NCBI RefSeq assembly: GCF_002891295.1
Contig: NZ_LGUI01000013.1
Location: 124,001-188,000, forward strand
Direction of reading: 5' to 3'
Origin: Streptomyces eurocidicus
GTDB taxonomy: Bacteria; Actinomycetota; Actinomycetes; Streptomycetales; Streptomycetaceae
Length of the DNA stretch: 64,000 nt
Shown: in pieces, positions 38,217 through 46,907 of the stretch
How the letters are laid out: the number at the start of each line of letters is the position of its first letter
Numbering within the stretch: the first letter of the stretch is position 1
The notes under the pieces: generated by a model
Seen by the model: the letters and a program-made list of their open reading frames with translations, nothing else
Database searches by the model: none
Told to the model about the DNA's origin: nothing
Position numbers and translations under genes: made by a program

Positions 38217-39323
38217 TCAGAGCGCGAGCAGCTCTTTGGTCGTAATGGTGAGTAGCTCGGGTCCGCCGTCCGCTTCTGAGCGGACGACGAGCGTGTCATC
38301 GATCCGGACCCCGCCGCGCCCCGGGAGGTGAACCCCCGGATCTACGGTGACCGGCACGCAAGCGTCCAGTTTACCCATTGCCGAAGGCGTCAGCCGAGGG
38401 TCCTCGTCGTTTTCGAGTCCCACACCGTGTCCGATGCCCGGTCCGAGGCGCTCACCGTGCCCCGCGGCCTCCAGCACGACCCGCGCCGCGCGGTCCACGT
38501 CGCGGTACGGAGTGCCCGGTGCGAGGGCCTCCCGGCCCGCCCGCTGGGCCGCGAAGACCTGGTCGTACAGCTCGATCTGCCAGTCCGCCGGGGCGGTGCC
38601 GATGACGAACGTACGGGCGATCTCGCTGCGGTAGCCGCGGTAGTCGGCGCCCAGGCAGACGCTGAGGAAATCGCCCTCCTCGACCCGCCGGTCACCGGGC
38701 GTGTGACCCGCGAGCCCGGAGTTCGGCCCGGCGCCCACCGACGTCGGGAAGGCCGGCCCGGCCGCGCCGTGGTCCACCAGCCGGCGCTCCAGCTCCAGCG
38801 CCAGATGGCGCTCGGTCCGGCCGACCAGGATCGATTCGAGGAGCTCGCCGAGGGCCTGGTCGGCGATCTCCGCGGCGATCCGGAGCGCGGAGATCTCCTC
38901 GGGGTCCTTGACCAGCCGCTGCTGCTCCACGGCCGTGCCCAGGTCGTCCAGGCGCAGCCGGGGCGCGACCGAGCCCATGGCGCGGTGCCGGGCGACGGTG
39001 AGGTGGTGCTCCTCGACGGCCAGCGAGCCGACGCCCGCCCCGGCCGCCCGCTCGGCGGCGGCGACGGCCGGATCGCCGTCGGGCGCGGGCAGCACCAGGA
39101 CCCGTACGTCCTCCGCGGGGTGGTCGGCCGCCCGGTCCCCGAAGGGGTCCGCGAGACAGCACAGGAGGTCCTGGCCGGGGCCCAGGAGCAGGGTGGCGCC
39201 CGGCGGGGCGCCACCGGCCAGATACCGGACGTTGGCGTCGCCGGACACCAGGGCGGCCTCGCTCCCGGCCGCCTCACAGCGCTCACGCAGCCGCGCGCGG
39301 CGCGCCGCGTACACCTCTGACAT
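38217..39323 (-). CDS. M24 aminopeptidase P-like protein with altered metal ligands
   Basis: A 368-residue protein of the Xaa-Pro peptidase family. The N-terminal creatinase-like domain covers about residues 1-135 and the pita-bread domain about 145-360. The motifs are recognisable: GDFLSVCLGADYRGYRSEIARTF, GIGHGVGL and GVHLPGRGGVRIDD. Yet the metal ligands normally Asp, Asp, His, Glu, Glu appear here as C223, E234, H299, D328 and D342. It may have changed activity or none. It sits just upstream of efp, where actinobacteria usually keep a pepQ-type gene, with 49 bases between the two coding regions. Confidence 0.75.
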   Translation of the reverse strand: MSEVYAARRARLRERCEAAGSEAALVSGDANVRYLAGGAPPGATLLLGPGQDLLCCLADPFGDRAADHPAEDVRVLVLPAPDGDPAVAAAERAAGAGVGSLAVEEHHLTVARHRAMGSVAPRLRLDDLGTAVEQQRLVKDPEEISALRIAAEIADQALGELLESILVGRTERHLALELERRLVDHGAAGPAFPTSVGAGPNSGLAGHTPGDRRVEEGDFLSVCLGADYRGYRSEIARTFVIGTAPADWQIELYDQVFAAQRAGREALAPGTPYRDVDRAARVVLEAAGHGERLGPGIGHGVGLENDEDPRLTPSAMGKLDACVPVTVDPGVHLPGRGGVRIDDTLVVRSEADGGPELLTITTKELLAL

Positions 39324-39392
39324 GCCTTCGAGCGTACGACCGGGCCGGACGACCGGCCGTCCCAGCGCGTCCGACCGGGCGCGCGGGCCGGG

Positions 39393-40076
39393 CTACCGGC
39401 CGGAGACCGGCGGGGCCGTCAGGGCACGGGCGACGATGTCGTCCAGGAGACGGCCCGTGGTGGCGACGTCCTGCTGGGAGTTGTCGATGATGGGCAGGCC
39501 CGAGCCGTACCAGCCGGCCATCCGGCCGTGGATCCGGGCGACCTCCTCGTCGCTGAGGCGGCGGTTGCCGGAGCGCTCCGCGTTGCGCTCCAGGACGACC
39601 TCAAGCCCCGGCAGCAGGACCACGGGCAGCAGACCGGGGCCCACGTGCCGCTTCCAGCCCCCGAGGCCGACGACGGGCCGGTCGGGGAAGACCGCGTCGT
39701 CGAGGATGCAGGAGATGCCGTTGGCGAGGAAGTTCCGGGCGGCGAAGCCGCAGGTGCGGCGGGCGAGCCGGTACTGCGCCTCGGAATGGTCGTTCCAGCC
39801 GGACTGCGGGTCGGCGAACCCGGACCGCACCCATTCGCGGACGTCGTCGAGGCTGATGTGGGCCGTGGGCACCCGGCGGGTGTCGGCCCAGTGCCGGGCG
39901 ACGGTCGTCTTGCCCGCACCGGCCGGCCCGATGAGGAGCACCGCCACGGCGGGCGCCGGGGGCGCGGGCAGGGGGAAGTGGCCCGTGGGGGGTGCGGGGG
40001 GCATCGGGGGGTGGCCGCCCTGGCCCGCGGGGACGCCGGGGGCGTGGGGTGGTGGCGGTCCCACGGGGTGTTGCAT
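39393..40076 (-). CDS. P-loop ATPase/kinase-like protein
   Basis: A 227-residue protein. Residues 1-42 are Pro/Gly/His-rich and probably disordered. The Walker A motif GPAGAGKTT follows, then ISLDDVREWVRSG (a likely second carboxylate) and CILDDAVFPD; the C-terminal half is helical. The fold looks like AAA_33 or zeta-toxin-like nucleotide kinases. GGAG is seven bases before the ATG. I find no antitoxin-like partner, so it should not be called a toxin. The specific substrate is unknown. It ends 69 bases from the M24 gene. Confidence 0.65.
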   Translation of the reverse strand: MQHPVGPPPPHAPGVPAGQGGHPPMPPAPPTGHFPLPAPPAPAVAVLLIGPAGAGKTTVARHWADTRRVPTAHISLDDVREWVRSGFADPQSGWNDHSEAQYRLARRTCGFAARNFLANGISCILDDAVFPDRPVVGLGGWKRHVGPGLLPVVLLPGLEVVLERNAERSGNRRLSDEEVARIHGRMAGWYGSGLPIIDNSQQDVATTGRLLDDIVARALTAPPVSGR

Positions 40077-40137
40077 CCGGTGGCTCCGTCTCGTTCGCGG
40101 CGAGGTGAAGGGGTGCGGGGTGGTCGGCCGGGGGTTG

Positions 40138-40154
40138 TTCCCCTACCCGCCCCT
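40138..40154 (+). repeat. Dispersed TCCCCTACCCGCCCCTT repeat, copy 2
   Basis: Same 17-base sequence as at 16017-16033, and inverted at 3300-3316. Here, as at 3241-3318, it lies close to a copy of the GGACGGGCTGA palindrome. Confidence 0.6.
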
Positions 40155-40207
40155 TCCCGTAACCGGGGGCTGACGCCCCCGGGCCCCCTTTCCGCGCTCC
40201 GCGCGGT

Positions 40208-40279
40208 GTCCTCAAACGCCGGACGGGCTGAATTCGCCCGGTTCCGGGCAACGATTCAGCCCGTCCGGCGTTTGAGGAC
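40208..40279. repeat. Long palindrome, second copy of dispersed family
   Basis: Arms 40208-40233 and 40254-40279 pair perfectly over 26 bp; the 20-base loop itself contains GCCCGG/CCGGGC. The core matches the palindrome at 3241-3291. The gap 40077-40399 (323 bases) holds this element, the 17-base repeat at 40138 and further GC-rich short palindromes; I see no gene in it. It may terminate the aroQ transcript. Confidence 0.8.
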
Positions 40280-40399
40280 CGGGGTCCGGGGCGGAGCCCC
40301 GGGAGCGGGAAGGGGCGGGGCCGGGGAAAAGCAACCCCCCGGCCAGACGGGAGCGTACCCGAGCCCGTTCCCGCGACCACCGCCGTGGGAACGCCCGCG

Positions 40400-40840
40400 T
40401 CAGCCCCCGAGTTCCTCCGCCAGCGCACGCAGCGCCAGCCGGTACGAACCGATGCCGAACCCCGCGATCGTCCCGCTCGCGACCGCCGCGATCACGGACG
40501 TGTGGCGGAACTCCTCCCGGGCGTACGGGTTGGAGATGTGCACCTCGACGAGCGGCGCGGTCCGCTGCGCCGCCGCGTCCCGCATCGCGTACGAGTAGTG
40601 GGTGAAGGCACCGGGGTTGATGACGACGGGCAGCGAGCCGTCGGCGGCCTCGTGCAGCCAGCGGACCAGCTCGCCCTCGTCGTTGGTCTCCCGGACCTCG
40701 ACGGCGAGGCCGAGCTCCTTGCCGAGCCGGGTGCACTCCTCGACCAGCCCGGCGTAGGAGGTGGCGCCGTAGACATCGGGTTCCCGGGAGCCCAGACGGC
40801 CGAGGTTCGGCCCGTTGAGGACGAGCACCCGGCGGGTCAT
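40400..40840 (-). CDS. aroQ: 3-dehydroquinate dehydratase, type II
   Basis: A 146-residue enzyme of the shikimate pathway that dehydrates 3-dehydroquinate. LVLNGPNLGRLGSREPDVYG holds the catalytic Tyr loop, VINPGAFTHYSYAMRDA and EVHISNPYAREEFRHTS the substrate and His residues of type II enzymes. The start ATG overlaps the aroB stop (ATGA). Longer frames upstream belong to aroB. It is the last gene of the aro block. Confidence 0.94.
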   Translation of the reverse strand: MTRRVLVLNGPNLGRLGSREPDVYGATSYAGLVEECTRLGKELGLAVEVRETNDEGELVRWLHEAADGSLPVVINPGAFTHYSYAMRDAAAQRTAPLVEVHISNPYAREEFRHTSVIAAVASGTIAGFGIGSYRLALRALAEELGG

Positions 40841-41928
40841 GACGCGATCTCCGCGTGGGCCGCCAGCAGCATCGCCGGGTCCGGCGATTCCAGGACCGTC
40901 GGCTTCGCGAGGCCGTCGAGGACGATGAAGCGCAGCCGGTCGCCGCGGGTCTTCTTGTCGATCTTCATATTCTCGACCAGCTTGGGCCACTGGTCACCGC
41001 GGTAGGTGACGGGCAGGCCCACGGACTCCAGGATCGCCCGGTGCCGGTCGGCGGTCGGGTCGTCCAGCCGGCCGGCGATCCGGCCGAGCTCGGCGGCGAA
41101 GACCATGCCGACGGAGACGGCCGCGCCGTGCCGCCAGTTGTAGCGCTCGTTCTTCTCGATCGCGTGGGCGAGGGTGTGGCCGTAGTTGAGGATCTCCCGC
41201 AGGCCCGACTCCTTGAGGTCCGAGGAGACCACCTCGGCCTTGACCCGGATGGCGCGCTCGATCAGCTCGGCGGTGTGCGGGCCCTCGGGCGTACGGGCCG
41301 CCGCCGGGTCCGCCTCGATCAGGTCGAGGATGGCCGGGTCGGAGATGAAACCGGCCTTGATGACCTCGGCGAGGCCGCTGACGTAGTCGTGGACCGGCAG
41401 CGACTCCAGGGCGGCCAGGTCGCACAGCACCCCGGCCGGCGGGTGGAAGGCGCCGACGAGGTTCTTGCCCTCGGCGGTGTTGATGCCGGTCTTGCCGCCG
41501 ACGGCCGCGTCGACCATGGCCAGCACGGTGGTGGGCACGGCGATCCAGCGCACCCCGCGCAGCCAGGTCGCGGCGACGAAGCCGGCCACGTCGGTGGTGG
41601 CGCCGCCGCCGACGCCGACGATCACGTCGGTGCGGGTGAAGCCGGTCTGGCCGAGCGCCTTCCAGCAGTAGGCGGCGACCTCGACGGTCTTGGCCTCCTC
41701 CGCGTTGGGGAGCTGGATCGCGATGGCCTCGTAGCCCTGGGCGGCCAGGTCCGCGCGGAGCACCTCACCGGTCTCGGCGAGCGCCTCGGGGTGCAGCACG
41801 GCCACGCGCTGGGCCTGGGTGCCGATCAGGCCGGGCAGCTCGTCCAGCAGCTGGCGCCCGACCAGGACCTCGTACGGCGCGGTGCCCGCGCTGCCGGCGA
41901 CCTGGATGCGGGTGGGGGCGTCGGTCAT
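40837..41928 (-). CDS. aroB: 3-dehydroquinate synthase
   Basis: A 363-residue NAD/zinc enzyme that cyclises DAHP. VIVGVGGGATTDVAGFVAAT, VPTTVLAMVDAAVGGKTGIN and the metal site residues in ILNYGHTLAHAIEK are typical. The ATG has AGGA four bases upstream and lies eight bases after the aroK stop. Its end overlaps the aroQ start. Confidence 0.97.
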   Translation of the reverse strand: MTDAPTRIQVAGSAGTAPYEVLVGRQLLDELPGLIGTQAQRVAVLHPEALAETGEVLRADLAAQGYEAIAIQLPNAEEAKTVEVAAYCWKALGQTGFTRTDVIVGVGGGATTDVAGFVAATWLRGVRWIAVPTTVLAMVDAAVGGKTGINTAEGKNLVGAFHPPAGVLCDLAALESLPVHDYVSGLAEVIKAGFISDPAILDLIEADPAAARTPEGPHTAELIERAIRVKAEVVSSDLKESGLREILNYGHTLAHAIEKNERYNWRHGAAVSVGMVFAAELGRIAGRLDDPTADRHRAILESVGLPVTYRGDQWPKLVENMKIDKKTRGDRLRFIVLDGLAKPTVLESPDPAMLLAAHAEIAS

Positions 41929-41935
41929 GCGTTCC

Positions 41936-42472
41936 TCACTGCGTGGTGTCGGGGGTACGGCCCCGGGACAGGGCCAGCGCGTCGAGCACGGCGTCGGCCA
42001 CCTCGGCCGGGGTCCGGCCGCCGGTGGTGACGGTGGCGCGGGCGACCTCGGTGTACAGCGGGCGGCGCGCGGCCATCAGCTCGCGCCAGCGCTGCCGCGG
42101 GTTGACCGCGAGGAGCGGGCGGGGGGCGTCCAGGCCCACCCGGTGCACGGCGTCGGCGAGCTCGACGTCGAGGAAGACCACCGGCAGGCCTTTGAGCAGG
42201 GCGCGGGTGCCGTCGTCCATGATCGCGCCGCCGCCGAGGGCGAGCACCCCGGGGTGCTCGGCCACGGCGTCGCGGACGGCCTGCCGCTCCAGCTCGCGGA
42301 AGTGCGGCTCGCCCTCGTCGACGAAGATCTCCGGGATGGGCTTGCCGGCCCGCCGCTCGATGTCGGCGTCGGTGTCGCGGTAACCGGTGCCCAGCCGCTG
42401 CGCGAGCAGGGCACCGGTGGTGGACTTGCCGGATCCCGGCGGGCCCACCAGCACGACGACGGGCGGGGTCAC
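41936..42472 (-). CDS. aroK: Shikimate kinase
   Basis: A 178-residue kinase that phosphorylates shikimate. The P-loop GPPGSGKSTTG, the shikimate-binding DTDADIERRAGKPIPEIF and GGGAIMDDGTRALL are present. It starts with GTG that overlaps the aroC stop (GTGA), so translation is coupled. Confidence 0.96.
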   Translation of the reverse strand: MTPPVVVLVGPPGSGKSTTGALLAQRLGTGYRDTDADIERRAGKPIPEIFVDEGEPHFRELERQAVRDAVAEHPGVLALGGGAIMDDGTRALLKGLPVVFLDVELADAVHRVGLDAPRPLLAVNPRQRWRELMAARRPLYTEVARATVTTGGRTPAEVADAVLDALALSRGRTPDTTQ

Positions 42473-43653
42473 TTGATGGCCAGGTTGTCGAGGTAGCCCT
42501 GGACGTTGCGGCGGGTCTCGGCGACGCTGTCGCCACCGAACTTCTCCGTCACCGCGTCGGCCAGCACCAGCGCCACCATGGCCTCGGCGACGATGCCCGC
42601 GGCGGGCACGGCGCAGACGTCGGAGCGCTGGTGGTGGGCCTGGGTGGCCTCGCCGGTGCTGACGTCGACGGTGGCCAGCGCGCGGGGCACGGTGGCGATG
42701 GGCTTCATGGCCGCCCGGACGCGCAGCAGCTCGCCGGTGGTCAGACCGCCCTCGGTGCCGCCGGAGCGGCCGGAGGTGCGGCGCAGGCCCTCGTCGGTGG
42801 CGACGATCTCGTCGTGCGCCTTGGAGCCGGGCACCCTGGCCAGCTCGAAGCCGTCGCCGACCTCGACGCCCTTGATGGCCTGGATGCCCATCAGGGCGGC
42901 GGCCAGCCGGGCGTCGAGACGGCGGTCCCAGTGGACGTGCGAGCCGAGGCCGACGGGCACGCCGTAGGCGAGGACCTCGACGACGCCGCCGAGGGTGTCG
43001 CCGTCCTTGTGGGCCTGGTCGATCTCGGCGACCATCGCCTTGCTCGCGGCCTCGTCCAGGCAGCGCACCGGGTCGGCGTCGAGCCGCTCGACGTCGGAGG
43101 GCTCGGGGTAGACGCCGTAGGGCGCCTTGGCGGCGGCCAGCTCCACGACGTGCGAGACGATCTCGATGCCGGCCGTCTCCTTGAGGAAGGAGCGGGCGAC
43201 GGCGCCGAGGGCGACACGGGCGGCGGTCTCGCGGGCGGAGGCGCGCTCCAGGACCGGGCGGGCCTCGTCGAAACCGTACTTCTGCATTCCGGCGAGGTCC
43301 GCGTGGCCGGGGCGCGGGCGGGTCAGCGGGGCGTTGCGGGCCAGCGCGGCGAGCTCGGCCGGGTCGACCGGGTCGGCCGCCATGACCTTCTCCCACTTGG
43401 GCCACTCGGTGTTGCCCACCATGACCGCGATCGGGGAGCCCATGGACAGGCCGTGGCGCACACCGCCGAGGAAGGTGACCTCGTCGCGCTCGAACTTCAT
43501 CCGGGCGCCGCGTCCATAGCCGAGGCGTCGCCGGGCCAGGTGGTCCGCCACCATGTCGGTGGTGATCGGCACACCGGCGGGGAGACCCTCCAGCGTCGCC
43601 ACCAGTGCCGGACCATGCGACTCTCCGGCCGTCAGCCAGCGCAACCTGCTCAA
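42469..43653 (-). CDS. aroC: Chorismate synthase
   Basis: A 394-residue FMN-dependent enzyme for the last common step of aromatic synthesis. It begins LSRLRWLTAGESHGPALVAT, with a TTG start: GAGGAG lies five bases before TTG 43653, and this gives the usual length. Upstream ATG and GTG codons would add about 36 unconserved residues. GHADLAGMQKYGFDEARPVL and RSGGTEGGLTTGELL are family motifs. Confidence 0.95.
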   Translation of the reverse strand: MSRLRWLTAGESHGPALVATLEGLPAGVPITTDMVADHLARRRLGYGRGARMKFERDEVTFLGGVRHGLSMGSPIAVMVGNTEWPKWEKVMAADPVDPAELAALARNAPLTRPRPGHADLAGMQKYGFDEARPVLERASARETAARVALGAVARSFLKETAGIEIVSHVVELAAAKAPYGVYPEPSDVERLDADPVRCLDEAASKAMVAEIDQAHKDGDTLGGVVEVLAYGVPVGLGSHVHWDRRLDARLAAALMGIQAIKGVEVGDGFELARVPGSKAHDEIVATDEGLRRTSGRSGGTEGGLTTGELLRVRAAMKPIATVPRALATVDVSTGEATQAHHQRSDVCAVPAAGIVAEAMVALVLADAVTEKFGGDSVAETRRNVQGYLDNLAIK

Positions 43654-43706
43654 CGGGACTCCTCTACTCGCACCACGGATCATGCAGTGGCGCGCCGCGG
43701 GGGCAC

Positions 43707-43725
43707 CTCCCAGCGCAGCTGGGGG
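43707..43725 (-). terminator. Small hairpin between aroE and aroC
   Basis: CTCCCAGC pairs with GCTGGGGG (six Watson-Crick pairs plus weaker ends) around a GCA loop in the 188-base gap. Similar CACCTCCCAGC elements are common in streptomycete intergenic DNA, so it may be a repeat as much as a terminator. Confidence 0.35.
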
Positions 43726-43841
43726 CGCGCGGCCCTGGCCCGCCGTCTCTGATCCTCCCATGCCGGGAGGGTGTTCCCCGCCGCAGGTCCGCCCACCGGG
43801 CCTACTGCGTCAGATAGGAGCGGCCGGAAGCGCTTACTCCG

Positions 43842-44699
43842 TCACTTAGCGGCCCGAGCGGCCCGGGCCGCCAGCGCCGCCTCGCCCGCCGCACGCATCG
43901 CCGCCAGCGGCGCCGTGGCGCAGCCGGTCATCTGCTCGACCTGGAGCACCGCCTGGTGGACGAGCAGGTCCAGGCCGCCGAGGACGGCGCCGCCGCGCGC
44001 CGCCCAGGCGGCGGCCAGCGGCGTCGGCCACGGCTCGTACAGCACGTCGAAGAGGGTGCCGGGGCGGTCCGGTACGGCCTCCGCGAGGGCGTCGGTGGCG
44101 CCCGCCGGGGTCGTGGCGATGACGAGCGGCGCGCCGAGCGCCTCGGCCGCGCGGGACCAGTCGGCGGTGCGCACGGAGACGCCGAGCCGCTCGCCCCACT
44201 GCCGCATCTCGGCGGCGCGCTCCTCGCTGCGGACGTACGCGGTGACGTCACCGGCGCAGATCCGGGCGAGGGCGGCGAGGGCCGAGGAGGCGGTGGCGCC
44301 GGCGCCGAGGACGGCGGCGGAGCCGACCCGCTCGACGCCGCGCTCGCGGAGCGCCGCGGCGATGCCGGGGATGTCCGTGTTGTCGCCGACGCGGCGGCCG
44401 TCATCGGTGAGGACGACCGTGTTGACGGCCTCGACGGAGGCGGCGGTGGCGCTGACCGAGTCGAGCAGCGGGATCACCGCCCGCTTGAGCGGCATGGTCA
44501 GGGAGAGCCCCGCCCAGCCGTCGTCCAGCCCGTCGAGGAAGGCGGGCAGCCCGGCCTCGCCGACCTCGAAGCGGTCGTACGTCCACTCCCCCAGGCCCAG
44601 CTCGGCGTAGGCCGCGCGGTGCAGGACCGGGGAGAGCGAGTGGGTGATCGGCGAACCGAGCACGGCCGCCCGGTGGCGCCGCTCCGTCGACCGGCTCAT
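43842..44699 (-). CDS. aroE: Shikimate dehydrogenase
   Basis: A 285-residue NADP-dependent enzyme that reduces 3-dehydroshikimate. The substrate end has GSPITHSLSPVLHRAAY and the catalytic lysine in LTMPLKRAVIP; the aspartate is in GDNTDIPGI; VLGAGATASSALAAL binds the cofactor. Its ATG overlaps the mltG stop (ATGA). The open frame continues 1.5 kb through mltG in another frame and is not coding there. Confidence 0.95.
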   Translation of the reverse strand: MSRSTERRHRAAVLGSPITHSLSPVLHRAAYAELGLGEWTYDRFEVGEAGLPAFLDGLDDGWAGLSLTMPLKRAVIPLLDSVSATAASVEAVNTVVLTDDGRRVGDNTDIPGIAAALRERGVERVGSAAVLGAGATASSALAALARICAGDVTAYVRSEERAAEMRQWGERLGVSVRTADWSRAAEALGAPLVIATTPAGATDALAEAVPDRPGTLFDVLYEPWPTPLAAAWAARGGAVLGGLDLLVHQAVLQVEQMTGCATAPLAAMRAAGEAALAARAARAAK

Positions 44700-46309
44700 G
44701 ACGACTTCCGGCTCTTGTTGAACTCGTCCACGAGCTTCTGGTGCTCCTGCAGGTTCTTGGTGAACGTCGTCTTCTCGTTGATGGAGACGAAGTAGTACCA
44801 GTCGCCCGGCTCGGGGTCCATCGCCGCCCTGAGCGCCTCCGCGCCCGGGTTGCCGATGGGACCGGGCGGCATGCCCTTGATGAAGTACGTGTTGTAGGGG
44901 TGGTCGTACTTCCGGAGCTCCTGGGGGTTGAGGTCCAGCTTGCTCTGGTTCTTGGCGTAGTTGGCCGTCGAGTCGAACTCGAGCTTGCCGTTCGTCTGGA
45001 CGTTGCTGGGCTTGAGCCGGTTGTAGATGACCCGGGACATCTTGCGGAAGTCGTCGTGGGTCATGCCCTCGGCGTTGACCAGGCTCGCCACGGTGATCAG
45101 CTGGAGCGGGGACTTCAGGCCGAGCTCCCTGGCCTTGCCCTCCAGGTCCTGCTTGGCGTAGTTCTCCTTGGCCCGCGCGACCATCTGCTTGAGGATGGTC
45201 TCCGGCTTGGTGCCCTTGCCCGCGCTGTACTGCGAGGGGTAGAGGAAGCCCTCCAGCGGATCCATGATCTTCGGGTCGGAGTTCGCCCAGTCCGGCAGGC
45301 CGAGCTCCTTCACCTGGTTCTTGGCGACGCCCTTGGTCGTGCCCGCCGGGAGCCCGAGCTTCTCGTCGATCGCCCCGTAGATCTGGACGGCGCGGCGGCC
45401 CTCGGCGATGGTCAGGAAGTTGGCGGTGTTGGTCATCATCTCGACCGCCGCCTTGCCGGACATCTCCTTGTGCAGGGTGTACGTGCCGGGCTGGATGGAC
45501 CCGCCCTTGGGGTTCTTGCCGGCGGCCTCGGTGAAGGCGCCGACGCTCTTCACGACGCCCGCCTTCTGGAGGACCTCGCCCATCTGACCGAGGCCGGCTC
45601 CCTTGGGGATGTCGACCTTCACCTCGCCGGTGCCCTCGCCGTCGTAGTCGGGCGCGGCCGCGTAGTGGGTCTGCCAGTAGTCGTAGGCGAGGTAGCCGCC
45701 ACCGCCGACGACGCCGACGAGGACGACCGCCACCAGCAGGCAGGCGGTGCCGCTGCGGCGCTTGTTCTTCTTGGGCTTCTTGCCGCGGCGGTCCCGGGAG
45801 CGGCCCCCGCGGGGCTCGTCGGCCTCGTCGTCGGCGGCCGCCGCGGGCTCCTCCGGGCGGTCGTCGAAGAGGGAGAGCTTGTCCTCCAGGGGGTCGGCGG
45901 GCTCGGCCCGCCACTGCTCCTGCGGCTGCTCGTACGCCTGGTGCTGCTGGGTGTGCTGCTGCTGCGCGTGCTGCTGAGGCTGCTGCTGGGTGTGCTGAAC
46001 GTGCTGTTCCTGCTGCTGGCGCATGTGCTGGGGCTGCGGCGGCGGGTACGCGCCCGGGGTGCCGTAGTGGTCCGGACGCGCTCCGGAGTACGGGTCCACG
46101 GGCTGCTGCCCGTAGCCCTCCCCCGGGCCGCCGTCGTACGGACCCCCCGCGCCCTGCGAGGGGTCCCAGCCGTACTGCTGCTGACCGTACTGCTGCTGCT
46201 CCGGCTGCGGGTGCTGCGGGTGCTGGTGTCCGCCGTAGCCCTGGTCCCCGTACAGAGGATCCTCTGGGTGCCACGGTTGGGAGCCGGGTCCCCGGCCGTA
46301 CTCAGTCAT
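44696..46309 (-). CDS. mltG: Endolytic murein transglycosylase MltG
   Basis: A 537-residue YceG-family enzyme that cuts nascent glycan strands. Residues 1-135 are a very Gln/His-rich cytoplasmic tail (35 Gln). A charged stretch follows, then one membrane helix near 188-208. The extracellular catalytic domain has ITVASLVNAEG with its conserved Glu, and KLEFDSTANYAKNQSKLD. AAGGGG precedes the ATG. It is located between ruvX and aroE, as in many Gram-positives. The long polar tail is unusual in length and could bind partners at the septum, an inference. Confidence 0.92.
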   Translation of the reverse strand: MTEYGRGPGSQPWHPEDPLYGDQGYGGHQHPQHPQPEQQQYGQQQYGWDPSQGAGGPYDGGPGEGYGQQPVDPYSGARPDHYGTPGAYPPPQPQHMRQQQEQHVQHTQQQPQQHAQQQHTQQHQAYEQPQEQWRAEPADPLEDKLSLFDDRPEEPAAAADDEADEPRGGRSRDRRGKKPKKNKRRSGTACLLVAVVLVGVVGGGGYLAYDYWQTHYAAAPDYDGEGTGEVKVDIPKGAGLGQMGEVLQKAGVVKSVGAFTEAAGKNPKGGSIQPGTYTLHKEMSGKAAVEMMTNTANFLTIAEGRRAVQIYGAIDEKLGLPAGTTKGVAKNQVKELGLPDWANSDPKIMDPLEGFLYPSQYSAGKGTKPETILKQMVARAKENYAKQDLEGKARELGLKSPLQLITVASLVNAEGMTHDDFRKMSRVIYNRLKPSNVQTNGKLEFDSTANYAKNQSKLDLNPQELRKYDHPYNTYFIKGMPPGPIGNPGAEALRAAMDPEPGDWYYFVSINEKTTFTKNLQEHQKLVDEFNKSRKSS

Positions 46310-46437
46310 CGATCCCCTTGTGCCGCACAGCGGCAGCCGGTGGGCGCTCCGTGGAGCGCGGTGCCGAAAAGGTCCTGCGCCCGCGGAAGACGTTCCGAGC
46401 GGCTGCCATGTCCGCGCGGAACGCTACCGTATGGCGA

Positions 46438-46902
46438 TCAGATGACCACGTCGACGGCCTCGCCGGGCGGTCTGCCGGAGACCTTCTCGATCTCCAGGGC
46501 GTTCTGGAGGATCACCACGGCCGCGGCCTGGTCCACCACCGAACGCCCCTTCTTCGCGTTGACGCCGGAGGCCCGCAGACCCTGCGCGGCCGTGACCGTC
46601 GTCATCCGCTCGTCGACCAGCCGGACCGGCACCGGGGCGACCCTGCGGGCCATCTCCCGGGCGAAGGTCCGCACCTTGGCCGCGGCCGGCCCCTCTCCCC
46701 CCTTGAGGGAGCGGGGCAGGCCGACGACGACCTCGACCGGTTCGTACTCCGCGACGATCGCCACGAGCCGCTTGTGGGCCTGCGGGATGTCACGGCCCGG
46801 CACGGTCTCGACCGGGGTGGCGAGGATCCCGTCGGGGTCGCACGAGGCGACCCCGATCCGGGCGTCCCCGACGTCTACGGCGATGCGCCTGCCTCGTCGC
46901 AC
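46438..46902 (-). CDS. ruvX: RuvX/YqgF RNase H-like protein
   Basis: A 154-residue Holliday-junction resolvase-like or pre-16S rRNA nuclease. The acidic residues of the RNase H fold are in IAVDVGDARIGVA, with VVVGLPRSLKG, RLVDERMTT and VDQAAAVVILQ. GTG 46902 is five bases after the alaS stop. The trio alaS-ruvX-mltG is common. Confidence 0.93.
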   Translation of the reverse strand: MRRGRRIAVDVGDARIGVASCDPDGILATPVETVPGRDIPQAHKRLVAIVAEYEPVEVVVGLPRSLKGGEGPAAAKVRTFAREMARRVAPVPVRLVDERMTTVTAAQGLRASGVNAKKGRSVVDQAAAVVILQNALEIEKVSGRPPGEAVDVVI

Positions 46903-46907
46903 GGCGA

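Noticed and set aside
39393..40076. Zeta-type toxin
   Set aside because: The P-loop fold alone does not show toxicity, and there is no antitoxin-like neighbour.
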